A stretch of 45,000 nucleotides of DNA from JAFGHJ01 sp964534175 (GTDB taxonomy: Bacteria; Hydrothermota; UBA3072): positions 1 to 45,000 of the forward strand of contig CAZHNS010000020.1 of assembly GCA_964534175.1 (NCBI GenBank). Direction: 5' to 3'. Shown here one piece after another: positions 8,004-16,053 of the stretch. Below the pieces are notes generated by a model. That model was not told where the DNA came from and did no database searches. It saw only the letters and a program-made list of their open reading frames with translations. Position 1 is the first letter of the stretch, and each line of letters starts with the position of its first letter. The position numbers and the translations under genes are program-made.

Positions 8004-9653
8004 TTAACCGCTTGTGATTTTATGTAAATTTTCGGCAATTTCAGCAGTTTCCTGAGAAGTTGTAGATAGCTCTTCCACGGAAGCCGACAGCTCTTCTATA
8101 GCCGCGGATAATTCTTCAGAAGAAGCGGCATTTTCCTCGGCTATTGCAGCTATGTTTTCGAGCGCTTCCGTTATTGTATTAACTTCCTCTTCGCCCCTTT
8201 TGTTTATTTCGGCAATCTGTCTTATCCTTTTTATTATATGATTTATTTCGGCGGCAATGTCTTTCAAGAAGTCGGCTGATTTCAAGGAAGTTTCTTTACC
8301 TTTATCAACTTCTTCAACGGTTTCCTGTGTTTTTTGTGTTACGGAAGTAATTACTCCCGAAATCTCATTTGTTATCTCGGAAATTATTCTGGTAGCTTCT
8401 GAAGACTGATTTGCCAGTTTTCTTATTTCATCCGCTACAACAGCAAAGCCTCTTCCTGTTTCCCCGGCCTTCGTTGCTTCTATAGTTGCGTTAAGAGCAA
8501 GGATATTTGTTCTTTTGCTTATTTCTCGAACCTTTTCAGTTATTCCTAGAATTTCTTCCGAGTAGCGAGTTATTCCCTGAATGACTTCTTCCAATTCATG
8601 AATGGTATTTGTGACGTTATCCATTGCAACTCTGACCGCCTCGGAAGATTTTTTCCCTTTTTCCGAAAGTTCTGAAATGTTTTCGGAGGAGCTCAAGGTT
8701 TCCTGTGCGGAGTCAAGTGATTGACGTACAACTGTAAGGGCTTTTTGAGACATTCCCGATGCAATTTGTGATTCCTGTGCTTGTTTCTCAGAAGCGTGTG
8801 CGATTTGTTCCATGGTGGAAGAAACTTCTTCGGAGGAAGCCGTCATCTCCTCAGCGGAAGCAGAAAGTTCTTCAGCCTGGGCTGATATCCTTTCAGCAAC
8901 CTGACGAATTGAGTCCTTATCTTTTTCTAACTTATCCACAAATTGGTTAAAGGAAGAGGCAAGTTCTTTACTTTCTGAGGTCAGAAATTTTTCAGATAGT
9001 CTGACATGAATATCTGCTCTGCCTTCGGCTATACTTTTCAAATTTTCTCTCAATTTGTTTAGAGGGCGGAAAAAATAATTTAACAACTCTAAAGTTCCGA
9101 GTAAGGCAATGACAGTAATAACAAGTAGGATTTTAAGTAAAGCTGAGGAGAGTCTCTTTGTCACGGCAAAAGATTCCTGGAGTGAAATTCCTACTCTGAA
9201 AACTCCTATCACTTTATCTGCTCTCATACCTCCGTAAACGGGGAAATAACAATCAAGCAGCTTCTGGTTTTCTATTTCCTTAACAGAGGTAATTGTTTCT
9301 CCTTCTTCTATTTTGACCATAATTTCTACCGCTAATGTATCTGTTATTTGGACTTTGCCTGTTTCCGTGAACACGTTGCCCAATAAATCGTATACTTTCA
9401 AATATAAAATGTCTTTTCTTTCAGCAAGTTCAGAGATTGATGATTCAAGAAAAGAAGGATTTTTTGAATTAAGACTGAATTCTAAAGTGGAACCAATTGA
9501 GCTCAGTATATTTTCTCCTCTGCTTCGTAGGAGAGTATTGAATTCAGATTTTACAATATTATGTGCTAATATTAAAGTTAATATATTTAAAGCTAAAATT
9601 ATAGCTATTAAAAGTACAGAGATCTGAACTTTTAATGAATTAAATTTTATCAT
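8004..9653 (-). CDS. methyl-accepting chemotaxis protein
   Basis: With the ATG at 9653 the protein has 549 residues. AGGAGG lies 5 nt upstream of this ATG. The longer frame from TTG at 9668 would run through that site, so the shorter start is chosen. Order: TM1 (about 8-31), a periplasmic sensor region of about 135 residues (single-Cache-like size), TM2 (about 172-195), a HAMP-like region, then a long coiled-coil signalling domain. The hairpin tip (about 376-412) contains RTNILALNATIEA and GRGFAVVADEIRKLA, the CheA/CheW-binding signature. The coiled coil is rich in SAEELSAS-like repeats. No che or flagellar genes are in the window. It has its own promoter and probably carries the MscS gene on the same transcript. 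Confidence 0.95.
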   Translation of the reverse strand: MIKFNSLKVQISVLLIAIILALNILTLILAHNIVKSEFNTLLRSRGENILSSIGSTLEFSLNSKNPSFLESSISELAERKDILYLKVYDLLGNVFTETGKVQITDTLAVEIMVKIEEGETITSVKEIENQKLLDCYFPVYGGMRADKVIGVFRVGISLQESFAVTKRLSSALLKILLVITVIALLGTLELLNYFFRPLNKLRENLKSIAEGRADIHVRLSEKFLTSESKELASSFNQFVDKLEKDKDSIRQVAERISAQAEELSASAEEMTASSEEVSSTMEQIAHASEKQAQESQIASGMSQKALTVVRQSLDSAQETLSSSENISELSEKGKKSSEAVRVAMDNVTNTIHELEEVIQGITRYSEEILGITEKVREISKRTNILALNATIEATKAGETGRGFAVVADEIRKLANQSSEATRIISEITNEISGVITSVTQKTQETVEEVDKGKETSLKSADFLKDIAAEINHIIKRIRQIAEINKRGEEEVNTITEALENIAAIAEENAASSEELSAAIEELSASVEELSTTSQETAEIAENLHKITSG

Positions 9654-9670
9654 TAAGCCTCCTAACAATA

Positions 9671-9699
9671 ATTTTACAAAACTTAGATTTGAATGTCAA
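9671..9699 (-). promoter_or_regulatory. sigma70-type promoter of the MCP-mscS unit
   Basis: On the minus strand, TTGACA (9699-9694) and TAAAAT (9676-9671) are 17 bp apart. The -10 box is 17 bp upstream of the ATG at 9653, leaving a short leader that contains AGGAGG. Confidence 0.75.
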
Positions 9700-9753
9700 G
9701 AGTCCAATTTATAACTTTGTCTGTTTTTCTTAGTTTTTGCTTAAAAAGCAAAC

Positions 9754-9784
9754 AAAAAGGGGTCGGATTTAACCGACCCCTTTT
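9754..9784 (-). terminator. rho-independent terminator downstream of the aminotransferase
   Basis: GGGGTCGG (9759-9766) and CCGACCCC (9773-9780) form a perfect 8-bp GC-rich stem with a 6-nt loop, flanked by A5 on one side and T4 on the other. Read on the minus strand it follows the aminotransferase stop by about 20 nt and ends in a T run. It separates the glyA unit from the MCP promoter. It is the strongest terminator in the window. Confidence 0.92.
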
Positions 9785-9803
9785 CTCTATCTTACTATTT
9801 AGT

Positions 9804-10871
9804 TTAACCAATTATGTCTTCAATCTCCCCCAGAAGCCACTTGATTTCCTCGACTGTTAGATCTCCCATGTGGGCAATTCTAAAAGTTTTTTCTTTTAAA
9901 TTACCGTATCCATTCGAAAGGAAAGCTCCTCTTTTGGATAGCTCCTCGTTGAGGTTTTTAATTGAAATACCTTTGGTGTTATCAATACATGTAACTGTAG
10001 GAGAAAGATTATTTTCATCGGCAAAGAGAGCAAAATTCTCTCTTGCCCAGTTTTGTACGATTGAAGCCATCTCTGCGTGCCTTTTAAAGCGGTTTTCAAT
10101 ACCTTCTTTATTTACAATTTTATCCAATTGATAATTAAGAGCTGTTATCAGATTAAGGGCTGCCGTTATAGAAGGCTGTTTTGCCTTGTCCCAGTATTTT
10201 TTATATGCTAAGAAGTCAAAGTAATATCCTTTATCTTCTACCTCGGTAGAACGCTTCATGGCTTTTTCGCTTACAGAAGCGACTGCCAGCCCTGGCGGAA
10301 GAGCAAAACATTTCTGTACGGATGCAACAACGTAATCGATACCCCAGTCATCGACTCTTATCTCGGCTCCGGCCATGGAAGAGACGGCATCGACACATAA
10401 AATTACATCGGGATATTTGCTTACTACTTCAGCAACTTCTTTTAACGGATTCATTACACCGGTTGAAGTTTCATTATGTGTTATAAAAACAGTGTCAAAT
10501 TCACCGGTTTTAAGTTTTTCATCAATGTCGTTCGGGGAAATACCTTTACCCCATTCGTATTCTAAAACTTCAAATTCTTTGTTGCAGCTTTTTGATATTG
10601 ATGCCCATCTTTTTCCGAAAGCTCCGCATACCGAATGAAGAGCTTTTTTATTTACGCAATTCCTAACCGCCGCTTCCATTAAACCAGTTCCCGAACAAGT
10701 TCCTATAATTATAAAATTATCCGTAAAAAGGACTTTTTGAAGTTTACTTACGGTTTGATCCATCAATTCCGAGGTTTCCGGCATTCTGTGTCCAAACATA
10801 GGAAAGTCCATTGCTTTTCGAACGTCTTCCCTGACTTCAGTCGGTCCGGGGATAAATAATTTCCTGTACAT
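9804..10871 (-). CDS. class V PLP aminotransferase (alanine/serine-glyoxylate type)
   Basis: This 355-residue fold-type I PLP enzyme starts KLFIPGPTEV, the typical opening of the alanine/serine-glyoxylate aminotransferase group. The PLP-binding Asp161 lies in CVDAVSSMAG and the Schiff-base Lys187 in SVQKCFALPPG. THNETSTGVMNP is the conserved substrate and PLP-phosphate segment. Its ATG shares one base with the glyA stop (TGATG) and is preceded by AAGGAGG, so it is in the glyA operon. Co-transcription with serine hydroxymethyltransferase suggests a role in interconverting serine, glycine, glyoxylate or pyruvate. The same subfamily includes phosphoserine aminotransferase-like enzymes and proteins mislabelled soluble hydrogenase small subunit, so the substrate is not fixed. 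Confidence 0.9.
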   Translation of the reverse strand: MYRKLFIPGPTEVREDVRKAMDFPMFGHRMPETSELMDQTVSKLQKVLFTDNFIIIGTCSGTGLMEAAVRNCVNKKALHSVCGAFGKRWASISKSCNKEFEVLEYEWGKGISPNDIDEKLKTGEFDTVFITHNETSTGVMNPLKEVAEVVSKYPDVILCVDAVSSMAGAEIRVDDWGIDYVVASVQKCFALPPGLAVASVSEKAMKRSTEVEDKGYYFDFLAYKKYWDKAKQPSITAALNLITALNYQLDKIVNKEGIENRFKRHAEMASIVQNWARENFALFADENNLSPTVTCIDNTKGISIKNLNEELSKRGAFLSNGYGNLKEKTFRIAHMGDLTVEEIKWLLGEIEDIIG

Positions 10872-12133
10872 CAGTCCTCCTTTCTTCCTTCTCTGATTTC
10901 AGGGTATAAAGGAAATTCTTCTGCTATTTCTTTAACTTCGCCTCTTACTTCTTCTATAACTTTTTCATCATCAATGTTGGTAAGAACTTTATCAATCAAT
11001 TGAGCTATTTTCTTTATTTCTTCCTCTTTTATTCCCCTGGAAGTTAAGGCAGGGGTACCTATTCTTATCCCGCTTGCTATAAAAGGTTTTTCCTTGTCAA
11101 ACGGAATTGTGTTTTTATTGACGGTTATTTTTGCCTTATCGAGAGCTTCTTCGGCTTGTTTACCTGTGATGCCTTTACTTTTAACATCTACCAGTATCAA
11201 GTGAGTGTCTGTCCCGCCTGCGACCAGTCTCCATCCCAGCCTCTTAAATTCTTCCTCGAAAGCTTTCGCATTCAATATTATTTGATGTTGATACTTTTTA
11301 AAATCCTCTGAAAGAGCTTCTTTGAAGGCAACAGCTTTTGCGGCAATTGTATGCATGTGGGGTCCACCCTGCAGACCCGGGAAAATGGCTTTATCTATAG
11401 CCTTTGCCCATTTTTCCTTACAAAGTATTATTGCGCTCCTCGGACCTCTAAGTGTTTTATGTGTTGTCGTAGATACAGCTTCAGCGTAAGGTATTGGTGA
11501 AGGATGTTCTCCGGCAACGACGAGGCCCGCAATATGAGCAATATCTGCCACAAGGTAAGCTCCGACTTCGTCACAAATTTCTTTGAATTTATCCCAATGC
11601 AGAGTTCTCGGATAGGCAGATGCCCCGGTCATTATCAATTTTGGTTTTTTCTCTCGTGCAACTTTTAGAAGTTCGTCATAATTTATCTGCTCTGTTTCCG
11701 GATCTACAGTATACTGGTAAGTTTCCCAGAAAGTGCCGGTAAAACTTACTTTATATCCGTGTGAAAGGTGCCCGCCGTGAGAAAGAGAAAGACCAAAAAA
11801 TAAGTCTCCCGGCTCGAGTAGTGCTGAATATATTGCCATATTGGCAGGAACTCCTGAGAGAGGTTGAACATTTACGTGCTCCGCTCCAAATAACTTTTTG
11901 GCTCTTTCGATAGCAAGATTCTCGACCACATCCATCCATTTACATCCGCCGTAATATCGCTTGCCTGGATAGCCTTCTGCGTATTTATTTGTCATTACCG
12001 AGCCCATAGCCTCAAGCACTGCCGGTGACACAAAATTCTCAGAAGCTATTAACTCAAGGTTATCATGTTCCCTGTTGGCTTCACCTATTATAGCATCGTA
12101 GACTTCAGGGTCCGTTTTATATAATTTATCCAT
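10871..12133 (-). CDS. glyA: serine hydroxymethyltransferase
   Basis: GlyA converts serine and tetrahydrofolate to glycine and 5,10-methylene-tetrahydrofolate, the main source of one-carbon units. The protein has 420 residues, standard for bacteria. Hallmarks are LELIASENFVS near 27-37, the YAEGYPGKRYYGG stretch at 51-63, Asp197 in VADIAHIAG and the PLP lysine Lys226 in TTTHKTLRGPR. The ATG at 12133 follows AGAGGGG. A consensus promoter lies just upstream, and the class V aminotransferase follows on the same transcript. The leader is only about 36 nt, so there is no room for a glycine riboswitch. Confidence 0.97.
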   Translation of the reverse strand: MDKLYKTDPEVYDAIIGEANREHDNLELIASENFVSPAVLEAMGSVMTNKYAEGYPGKRYYGGCKWMDVVENLAIERAKKLFGAEHVNVQPLSGVPANMAIYSALLEPGDLFFGLSLSHGGHLSHGYKVSFTGTFWETYQYTVDPETEQINYDELLKVAREKKPKLIMTGASAYPRTLHWDKFKEICDEVGAYLVADIAHIAGLVVAGEHPSPIPYAEAVSTTTHKTLRGPRSAIILCKEKWAKAIDKAIFPGLQGGPHMHTIAAKAVAFKEALSEDFKKYQHQIILNAKAFEEEFKRLGWRLVAGGTDTHLILVDVKSKGITGKQAEEALDKAKITVNKNTIPFDKEKPFIASGIRIGTPALTSRGIKEEEIKKIAQLIDKVLTNIDDEKVIEEVRGEVKEIAEEFPLYPEIREGRKED

Positions 12134-12175
12134 TTTTTTAATACCCCTCTTTTTAAAATTTCAGGTTCTGCCCCT

Positions 12176-12203
12176 ATTATATTTTGTTAGTTTTCCTTGT
12201 CAA
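12176..12203 (-). promoter_or_regulatory. consensus sigma70 promoter of the glyA operon
   Basis: On the minus strand a perfect TTGACA (12203-12198) and a perfect TATAAT (12181-12176) are 16 bp apart, about 43 bp before the glyA ATG. It is the closest match to consensus in the window. Confidence 0.85.
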
Positions 12204-12242
12204 GTCTAAAAAACTTTCCCCTCCCCTTGAAAAATTTTATCA

Positions 12243-12297
12243 CACAGAGACACAGAGAGATTGGGCTGACGGCTAACCGCTATCGGCTTTCCGCTAA
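12243..12297. repeat. short intergenic direct repeats upstream of pfkA
   Basis: Two adjacent copies of CACAGAGA occupy 12243-12258. Shortly after are two adjacent 14-mers, CGGCTAACCGCTAT (12270-12283) and CGGCTTTCCGCTAA (12284-12297), matching at 11 of 14 positions. The stretch is more GC-rich than the surrounding intergenic DNA and has no coding frame of note. It looks like a dispersed intergenic repeat remnant, but other copies would have to be found outside this window. Confidence 0.5.
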
Positions 12298-12380
12298 ACG
12301 TGTCTCATCCTAAATTTCTTAAACATAATAGGGATAAGTAGAGGTCTTGACAATTGTTGGCTTTCCCCTACCATAACTAT

Positions 12381-13352
12381 ATGAAGAAAATAGGGATTGT
12401 AACGCCCGGAGGGGATGCTCCGGGAATGAATACAGCTATAGGAACAGTTTTAAGACTTTGTAGAAATGAAAATATAAAATTAATTGGTATTAATGACGGA
12501 TACAGCGGTCTAATAAAAAAAGATTATTTTGAATTTTCCGGTACACGCTCCGATACAATTATGGGTATGAGCGGTACGATACTTCACTCTGCAAGAATGC
12601 CTTCATTTAAGCAAGAAAAAGTTGTAAAAGAGGCGGCTCGGAACCTTGTAGGAGAAAAGATAGAAGGTCTGATAGTTGTCGGAGGAGACGGTTCTTTCAA
12701 AGGGGCAATGTCTCTTAATAAACATTCAGGGGTGCCGGTTGTGGGTATCCCTGCCTCAATTGATAACGACATTTATGGGACAGATGAAACAATAGGATTC
12801 GATACAGCATGCAATACCGCTCTTGAAGCGATTAACAAAATAAAGGATACTGCTATATCTTTCGAACGAACGTTCGTCGTTGAAGTAATGGGCAAAAAAA
12901 GAGGTTTTCTTGCACTCGAAGTAGGAATAGCATCGGGTGCGGAAGCAATATTGATTCCCGAGGTTGAGTCACCCATCGATGAAATAATTGAAGGACTTAA
13001 AAAAGAACGAAAAAAAGGGCAAACAGATGCGATAATAGTAATGGCGGAGGGCGTTTCCGAAAGAGACAAAATAACTTCCATTATAGAAGAAGAAACCAAG
13101 TGTTCTACAAGAAAATCTACTCTCGGTTATATACAAAGAGGCGGTGCTCCAACAAAGAGAAGTAGAATACTCGCAATAGAATTTGCACATCATGCTTACG
13201 AATTAATAAAAACCCTCCCTTCGAGACCATCAATGGTGGGGCTGGACGGGGAAGAGATAATCACAATGGACCTTGAACAGTCGATCCAAGGCTATAAAGA
13301 AATAGATTTCGAAAGATACGAACTTCATAGGCTTTTATCTAATATTTACTAG
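12381..13352 (+). CDS. pfkA: 6-phosphofructokinase (ATP type)
   Basis: PFK phosphorylates fructose 6-phosphate at C1, the committed step of glycolysis. From ATG 12381 the protein has 323 residues and begins with the canonical KKIGIVTPGGDAPGMN. VVGGDGSFKGA has Gly at the position that is Asp in pyrophosphate-dependent enzymes. PASIDNDIYGTD has Ala where those enzymes have Lys. Both favour ATP as donor. IDND supplies the catalytic Asp. The frame can be extended to TTG 12354, which has a GAGG nearby, but the extra nine residues are not family-like. The ATG has no ribosome-binding site. TTGACA at 12347-12352 would place a start site near the ATG, but the -10 match there is poor. It converges with the glycan locus, 29 bp from the next gene. 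Confidence 0.94.
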   Translation: MKKIGIVTPGGDAPGMNTAIGTVLRLCRNENIKLIGINDGYSGLIKKDYFEFSGTRSDTIMGMSGTILHSARMPSFKQEKVVKEAARNLVGEKIEGLIVVGGDGSFKGAMSLNKHSGVPVVGIPASIDNDIYGTDETIGFDTACNTALEAINKIKDTAISFERTFVVEVMGKKRGFLALEVGIASGAEAILIPEVESPIDEIIEGLKKERKKGQTDAIIVMAEGVSERDKITSIIEEETKCSTRKSTLGYIQRGGAPTKRSRILAIEFAHHAYELIKTLPSRPSMVGLDGEEIITMDLEQSIQGYKEIDFERYELHRLLSNIY

Positions 13353-13381
13353 ATTAGTTTTTAGGTTTTAGTTCGGATCTG

Positions 13382-14965
13382 TTAATTAGAGATAAAAATA
13401 CTATCAATCTTACGTTCAACTTTCTCTGCTTCTTTTTCCATACCCCTTTCTCTATAATCTTCCACTAGTTTTTCATAAAGCATTCTGTTTGTGGGGTTTA
13501 ATTCTATAGCCTCTAAAAGAAATAATTCGGCAGTTTCTGCGGCGTCTTTGTTATAGATTCTTTCTTTATGCCTTTTAAAAAACTCGTATTTTTTAAAAGC
13601 TAATTCCCAGTCGATTGGATTGCTTTCCATAGCTCTTAAATATAGGTAAAAAGCGAAATTCAGATATCCAACCATACCGCTTTCATAGAATAATTGTTCG
13701 TTTACTGTAGCCAGAGCTGTAGAATAAGAAGGTAGAGGCCAAAACGTTTCTGATAAAGAAAAGTAGTAAATAGCATCCCCATATTTTTTATTATTAAAGG
13801 CCTTTTCTCCTTTCTTTGATAAAAAATAAGAAGATGACGGTATTATATAAATAAAAGATAACAAAAAGAATATAAATTTGCCCGGTAAGGAGAATTTTAT
13901 TCTATACTCTTTTTGCGAATCATCTGCCGCAAAAAGAAGAACGATAAAAATGAGAAAGTTGGCAGGCAGATATAAGATGTTGTCGAAAAGAGAATGGATA
14001 AAGATAACCATTATTAAAATTTTCTCGAAATTGCCGATTTTTTTGAAATTCATAAAAAATACAACGAATAAGTACAAATAGGATAGAAATAAAATTAACC
14101 CGCCTTCCGCAAAATATTGCAAAAATTGATTATGAGCAATCTTAGCTTTTTTTGAATATTTGCCTTCAACCGGGAAATTGTATCTGAGAGAAGCTTTCTC
14201 GAAGCTTCTTAATCCCCAACCGGATAAAGGCCTATCCGATCCTGTCTTTATGGCCTGTTTCCAGATTTTAGGACGCTGAATAGAGTACAAATCTGTTTTT
14301 CCCATTACTCTTTTTTTGATAGGATTCGGCACTAAAAGTACAAATCCCAGCAGAATCGGGAAAACAAGAGTGAAAGATTTACGCTTCAAAAGCAAGAAAG
14401 GTAAAACGAGAATCAAAACAAGTACAATTCTCGAACCCGTAAGAATCGAAAAGACAAAAAACAGCACCATTAAAGAATATTTTATTATTTTATTTTTTAG
14501 ATTTAAGCTGTAAATAAAACCAAAAGTAAGAGGTAATACGAAGAAATTAGCGTATTCGTAAGTTCCGCTAACACGGGCGGTTCCAATTTGAAATAAACAT
14601 ATAACAAGCTCGAGCAGGCAAAAAACAAATAAGCTTAACAGAAGTGTTTTTCTATCTGGTTTAATTAAAAGCAGTGCAACAAAAAAAATCATATAAGCAA
14701 GATACTCCAAAAACCCTTCCATTGAGGAAATAAAAGCTGGTGAAAACAAGGTTGCAATGAATGAAGCGCACGCGAAAACAGTAAGTGGCAGAAGAAATAT
14801 GTTTTTCTCAAAGGAGCTGTCTTTTTTTATAAACAAGAAAGAGGACAGAAGAACGACCATATAGAGCCCCATCAGATAGATGGCTACTCGTGATTCCCCT
14901 CCTTTGTAAAAACCGATGAGGAATATCGGAAAGGAACAGAAAATAACTTCAGCCCATTTTTTCAT
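13382..14965 (-). CDS. O-antigen ligase/polymerase-like protein with C-terminal TPRs
   Basis: This 527-residue protein has about ten or more hydrophobic segments in its first 390 residues and a soluble C-terminus. LTGSRIVLVLILVL precedes a large periplasmic loop with SGWGLRSFEKASLRYNF and HNQFLQYFAEGGLI. The conserved His in that loop is the signature of the Wzy_C/O-antigen ligase superfamily. Such proteins either polymerise repeat units (Wzy) or attach glycan to lipid A core (WaaL). The C-terminal 130 residues contain TPR-like repeats (GDAIYYFSLSETFWP, AELFLLEAIELNP), common in ligase homologues. It is last in a minus-strand unit behind two GT4 genes and overlaps the preceding gene by 4 nt. 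With an ABC exporter in the same locus, a ligase role fits best. Confidence 0.85.
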   Translation of the reverse strand: MKKWAEVIFCSFPIFLIGFYKGGESRVAIYLMGLYMVVLLSSFLFIKKDSSFEKNIFLLPLTVFACASFIATLFSPAFISSMEGFLEYLAYMIFFVALLLIKPDRKTLLLSLFVFCLLELVICLFQIGTARVSGTYEYANFFVLPLTFGFIYSLNLKNKIIKYSLMVLFFVFSILTGSRIVLVLILVLPFLLLKRKSFTLVFPILLGFVLLVPNPIKKRVMGKTDLYSIQRPKIWKQAIKTGSDRPLSGWGLRSFEKASLRYNFPVEGKYSKKAKIAHNQFLQYFAEGGLILFLSYLYLFVVFFMNFKKIGNFEKILIMVIFIHSLFDNILYLPANFLIFIVLLFAADDSQKEYRIKFSLPGKFIFFLLSFIYIIPSSSYFLSKKGEKAFNNKKYGDAIYYFSLSETFWPLPSYSTALATVNEQLFYESGMVGYLNFAFYLYLRAMESNPIDWELAFKKYEFFKRHKERIYNKDAAETAELFLLEAIELNPTNRMLYEKLVEDYRERGMEKEAEKVERKIDSIFISN

Positions 14966-16053
14966 AAGGTGTTAATCATGTTTATTAACTTTTCGGCGGT
15001 TTTTTTTTCCGAAAAGTTCTTTTTTAATCTTTTATACGCACATATAGATATTTTTTCACGTAAATCGGGATTTTCGTATAATTCTATTATTCCCTCCGAA
15101 ATTTCTCTTGGATTGCCAGGGGTAACCATATATAGTTCTTTTTTATGCCTAAAAAGTCTGCAAATAGCCTGCGACTTTTCCGTTATAACCGGTTTCCCAT
15201 AAGCTAAAGCCTCAAAGACCTTATTGCCAATAGATCGGTCGGCTCTTTCACTCGTTCCGAAAAAACCAAGAACTATGTCTGAGTGGATAATTTCTTCTCT
15301 TAAGTTTTTAGCTGGTGAATAACCTGGGAAAGTAACATTGGAAACCCCTAATTTTTTGCTTAAATTAATAGATTGATTCCAGCAATGGCCTTTTCCAATT
15401 AGCTTAAAGGATACTTTCTTGTTGTATTCTTCAACAAGTTTAGCTGCTCGTATTATGCTTTCTATGCCGTGTTGAGGATGAAACCCCCCCCAATAAAGAA
15501 CTGTGAAAACTTTACTTTTTTTTCTGGTAGAATCACGGTTGGTTTTCTTTACTATTCCACCAACAGGTAATACCAAAATCCTTTCTGGTTTTATAGAGTA
15601 AAGTTCGCAAAAATGCTGTTTGAACTCCTCCGTAGTTGAGAGAAGAAAATCCGGTAATTTATATGCCAGTTTTTCATAAATAAAAAAAAGCTTTGCTTTA
15701 AATGAAGATGAAGAGGTGAGTTTTTTTTCTTCGACCATTGTTGAATAAATCGAAGTAATAGGATCGAAGATGAGTATTTTTCGTCCAAGTTTAGACAAAA
15801 GCCATCCTGAGTACGCACCTGCTATATCACCCCATATAATAATATGGGTAAAATCTTTTTTAGTCTTAAGGTACTTTTTAATTAAGCGAAGATTACCAAA
15901 TAAAAAGTTATTAAGATACGAACCGTAGTTTTTGTTCAACGAGCATTCATAAAAATCCATTTTTTTTGCTTTAAATCCTTCTAATATAACCTTATGTCTG
16001 TTGTAGAGAGGATCGTAAAGACCAAAAAAACATACTTTTATTTTTTTATTCAT
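14962..16053 (-). CDS. GT4-type glycosyltransferase
   Basis: This 363-residue GT-B-fold protein has a C-terminal nucleotide-sugar-binding half with SKVFTVLYWGGFHPQHGIES (about 178-197). RSIGNKVFEALAYGKPVITE follows, the E-x7-E-like donor-binding region of family GT4. The N-terminal half has KVCFFGLYDPLYNRHKVIL, an acceptor-side Rossmann start, and LSTTEEFKQHF. It acts at the cytoplasmic face. The ATG shares one base with the preceding stop (TAATG), and the end overlaps the ligase gene in ATGA, giving tight translational coupling. The donor sugar cannot be assigned. Confidence 0.88.
   Translation of the reverse strand: MNKKIKVCFFGLYDPLYNRHKVILEGFKAKKMDFYECSLNKNYGSYLNNFLFGNLRLIKKYLKTKKDFTHIIIWGDIAGAYSGWLLSKLGRKILIFDPITSIYSTMVEEKKLTSSSSFKAKLFFIYEKLAYKLPDFLLSTTEEFKQHFCELYSIKPERILVLPVGGIVKKTNRDSTRKKSKVFTVLYWGGFHPQHGIESIIRAAKLVEEYNKKVSFKLIGKGHCWNQSINLSKKLGVSNVTFPGYSPAKNLREEIIHSDIVLGFFGTSERADRSIGNKVFEALAYGKPVITEKSQAICRLFRHKKELYMVTPGNPREISEGIIELYENPDLREKISICAYKRLKKNFSEKKTAEKLINMINTL

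Noticed and set aside
9654..9668. TTG start of the MCP gene
   Set aside because: It would lie within the ribosome-binding site of the ATG at 9653.
12134..12175. Glycine riboswitch before glyA
   Set aside because: The predicted leader is only about 36 nt, too short for the aptamer.
12347..12377. TTGACA-based promoter for pfkA
   Set aside because: The only -10 candidates are poor or at 19-bp spacing, so it is mentioned in the gene entry but not called.
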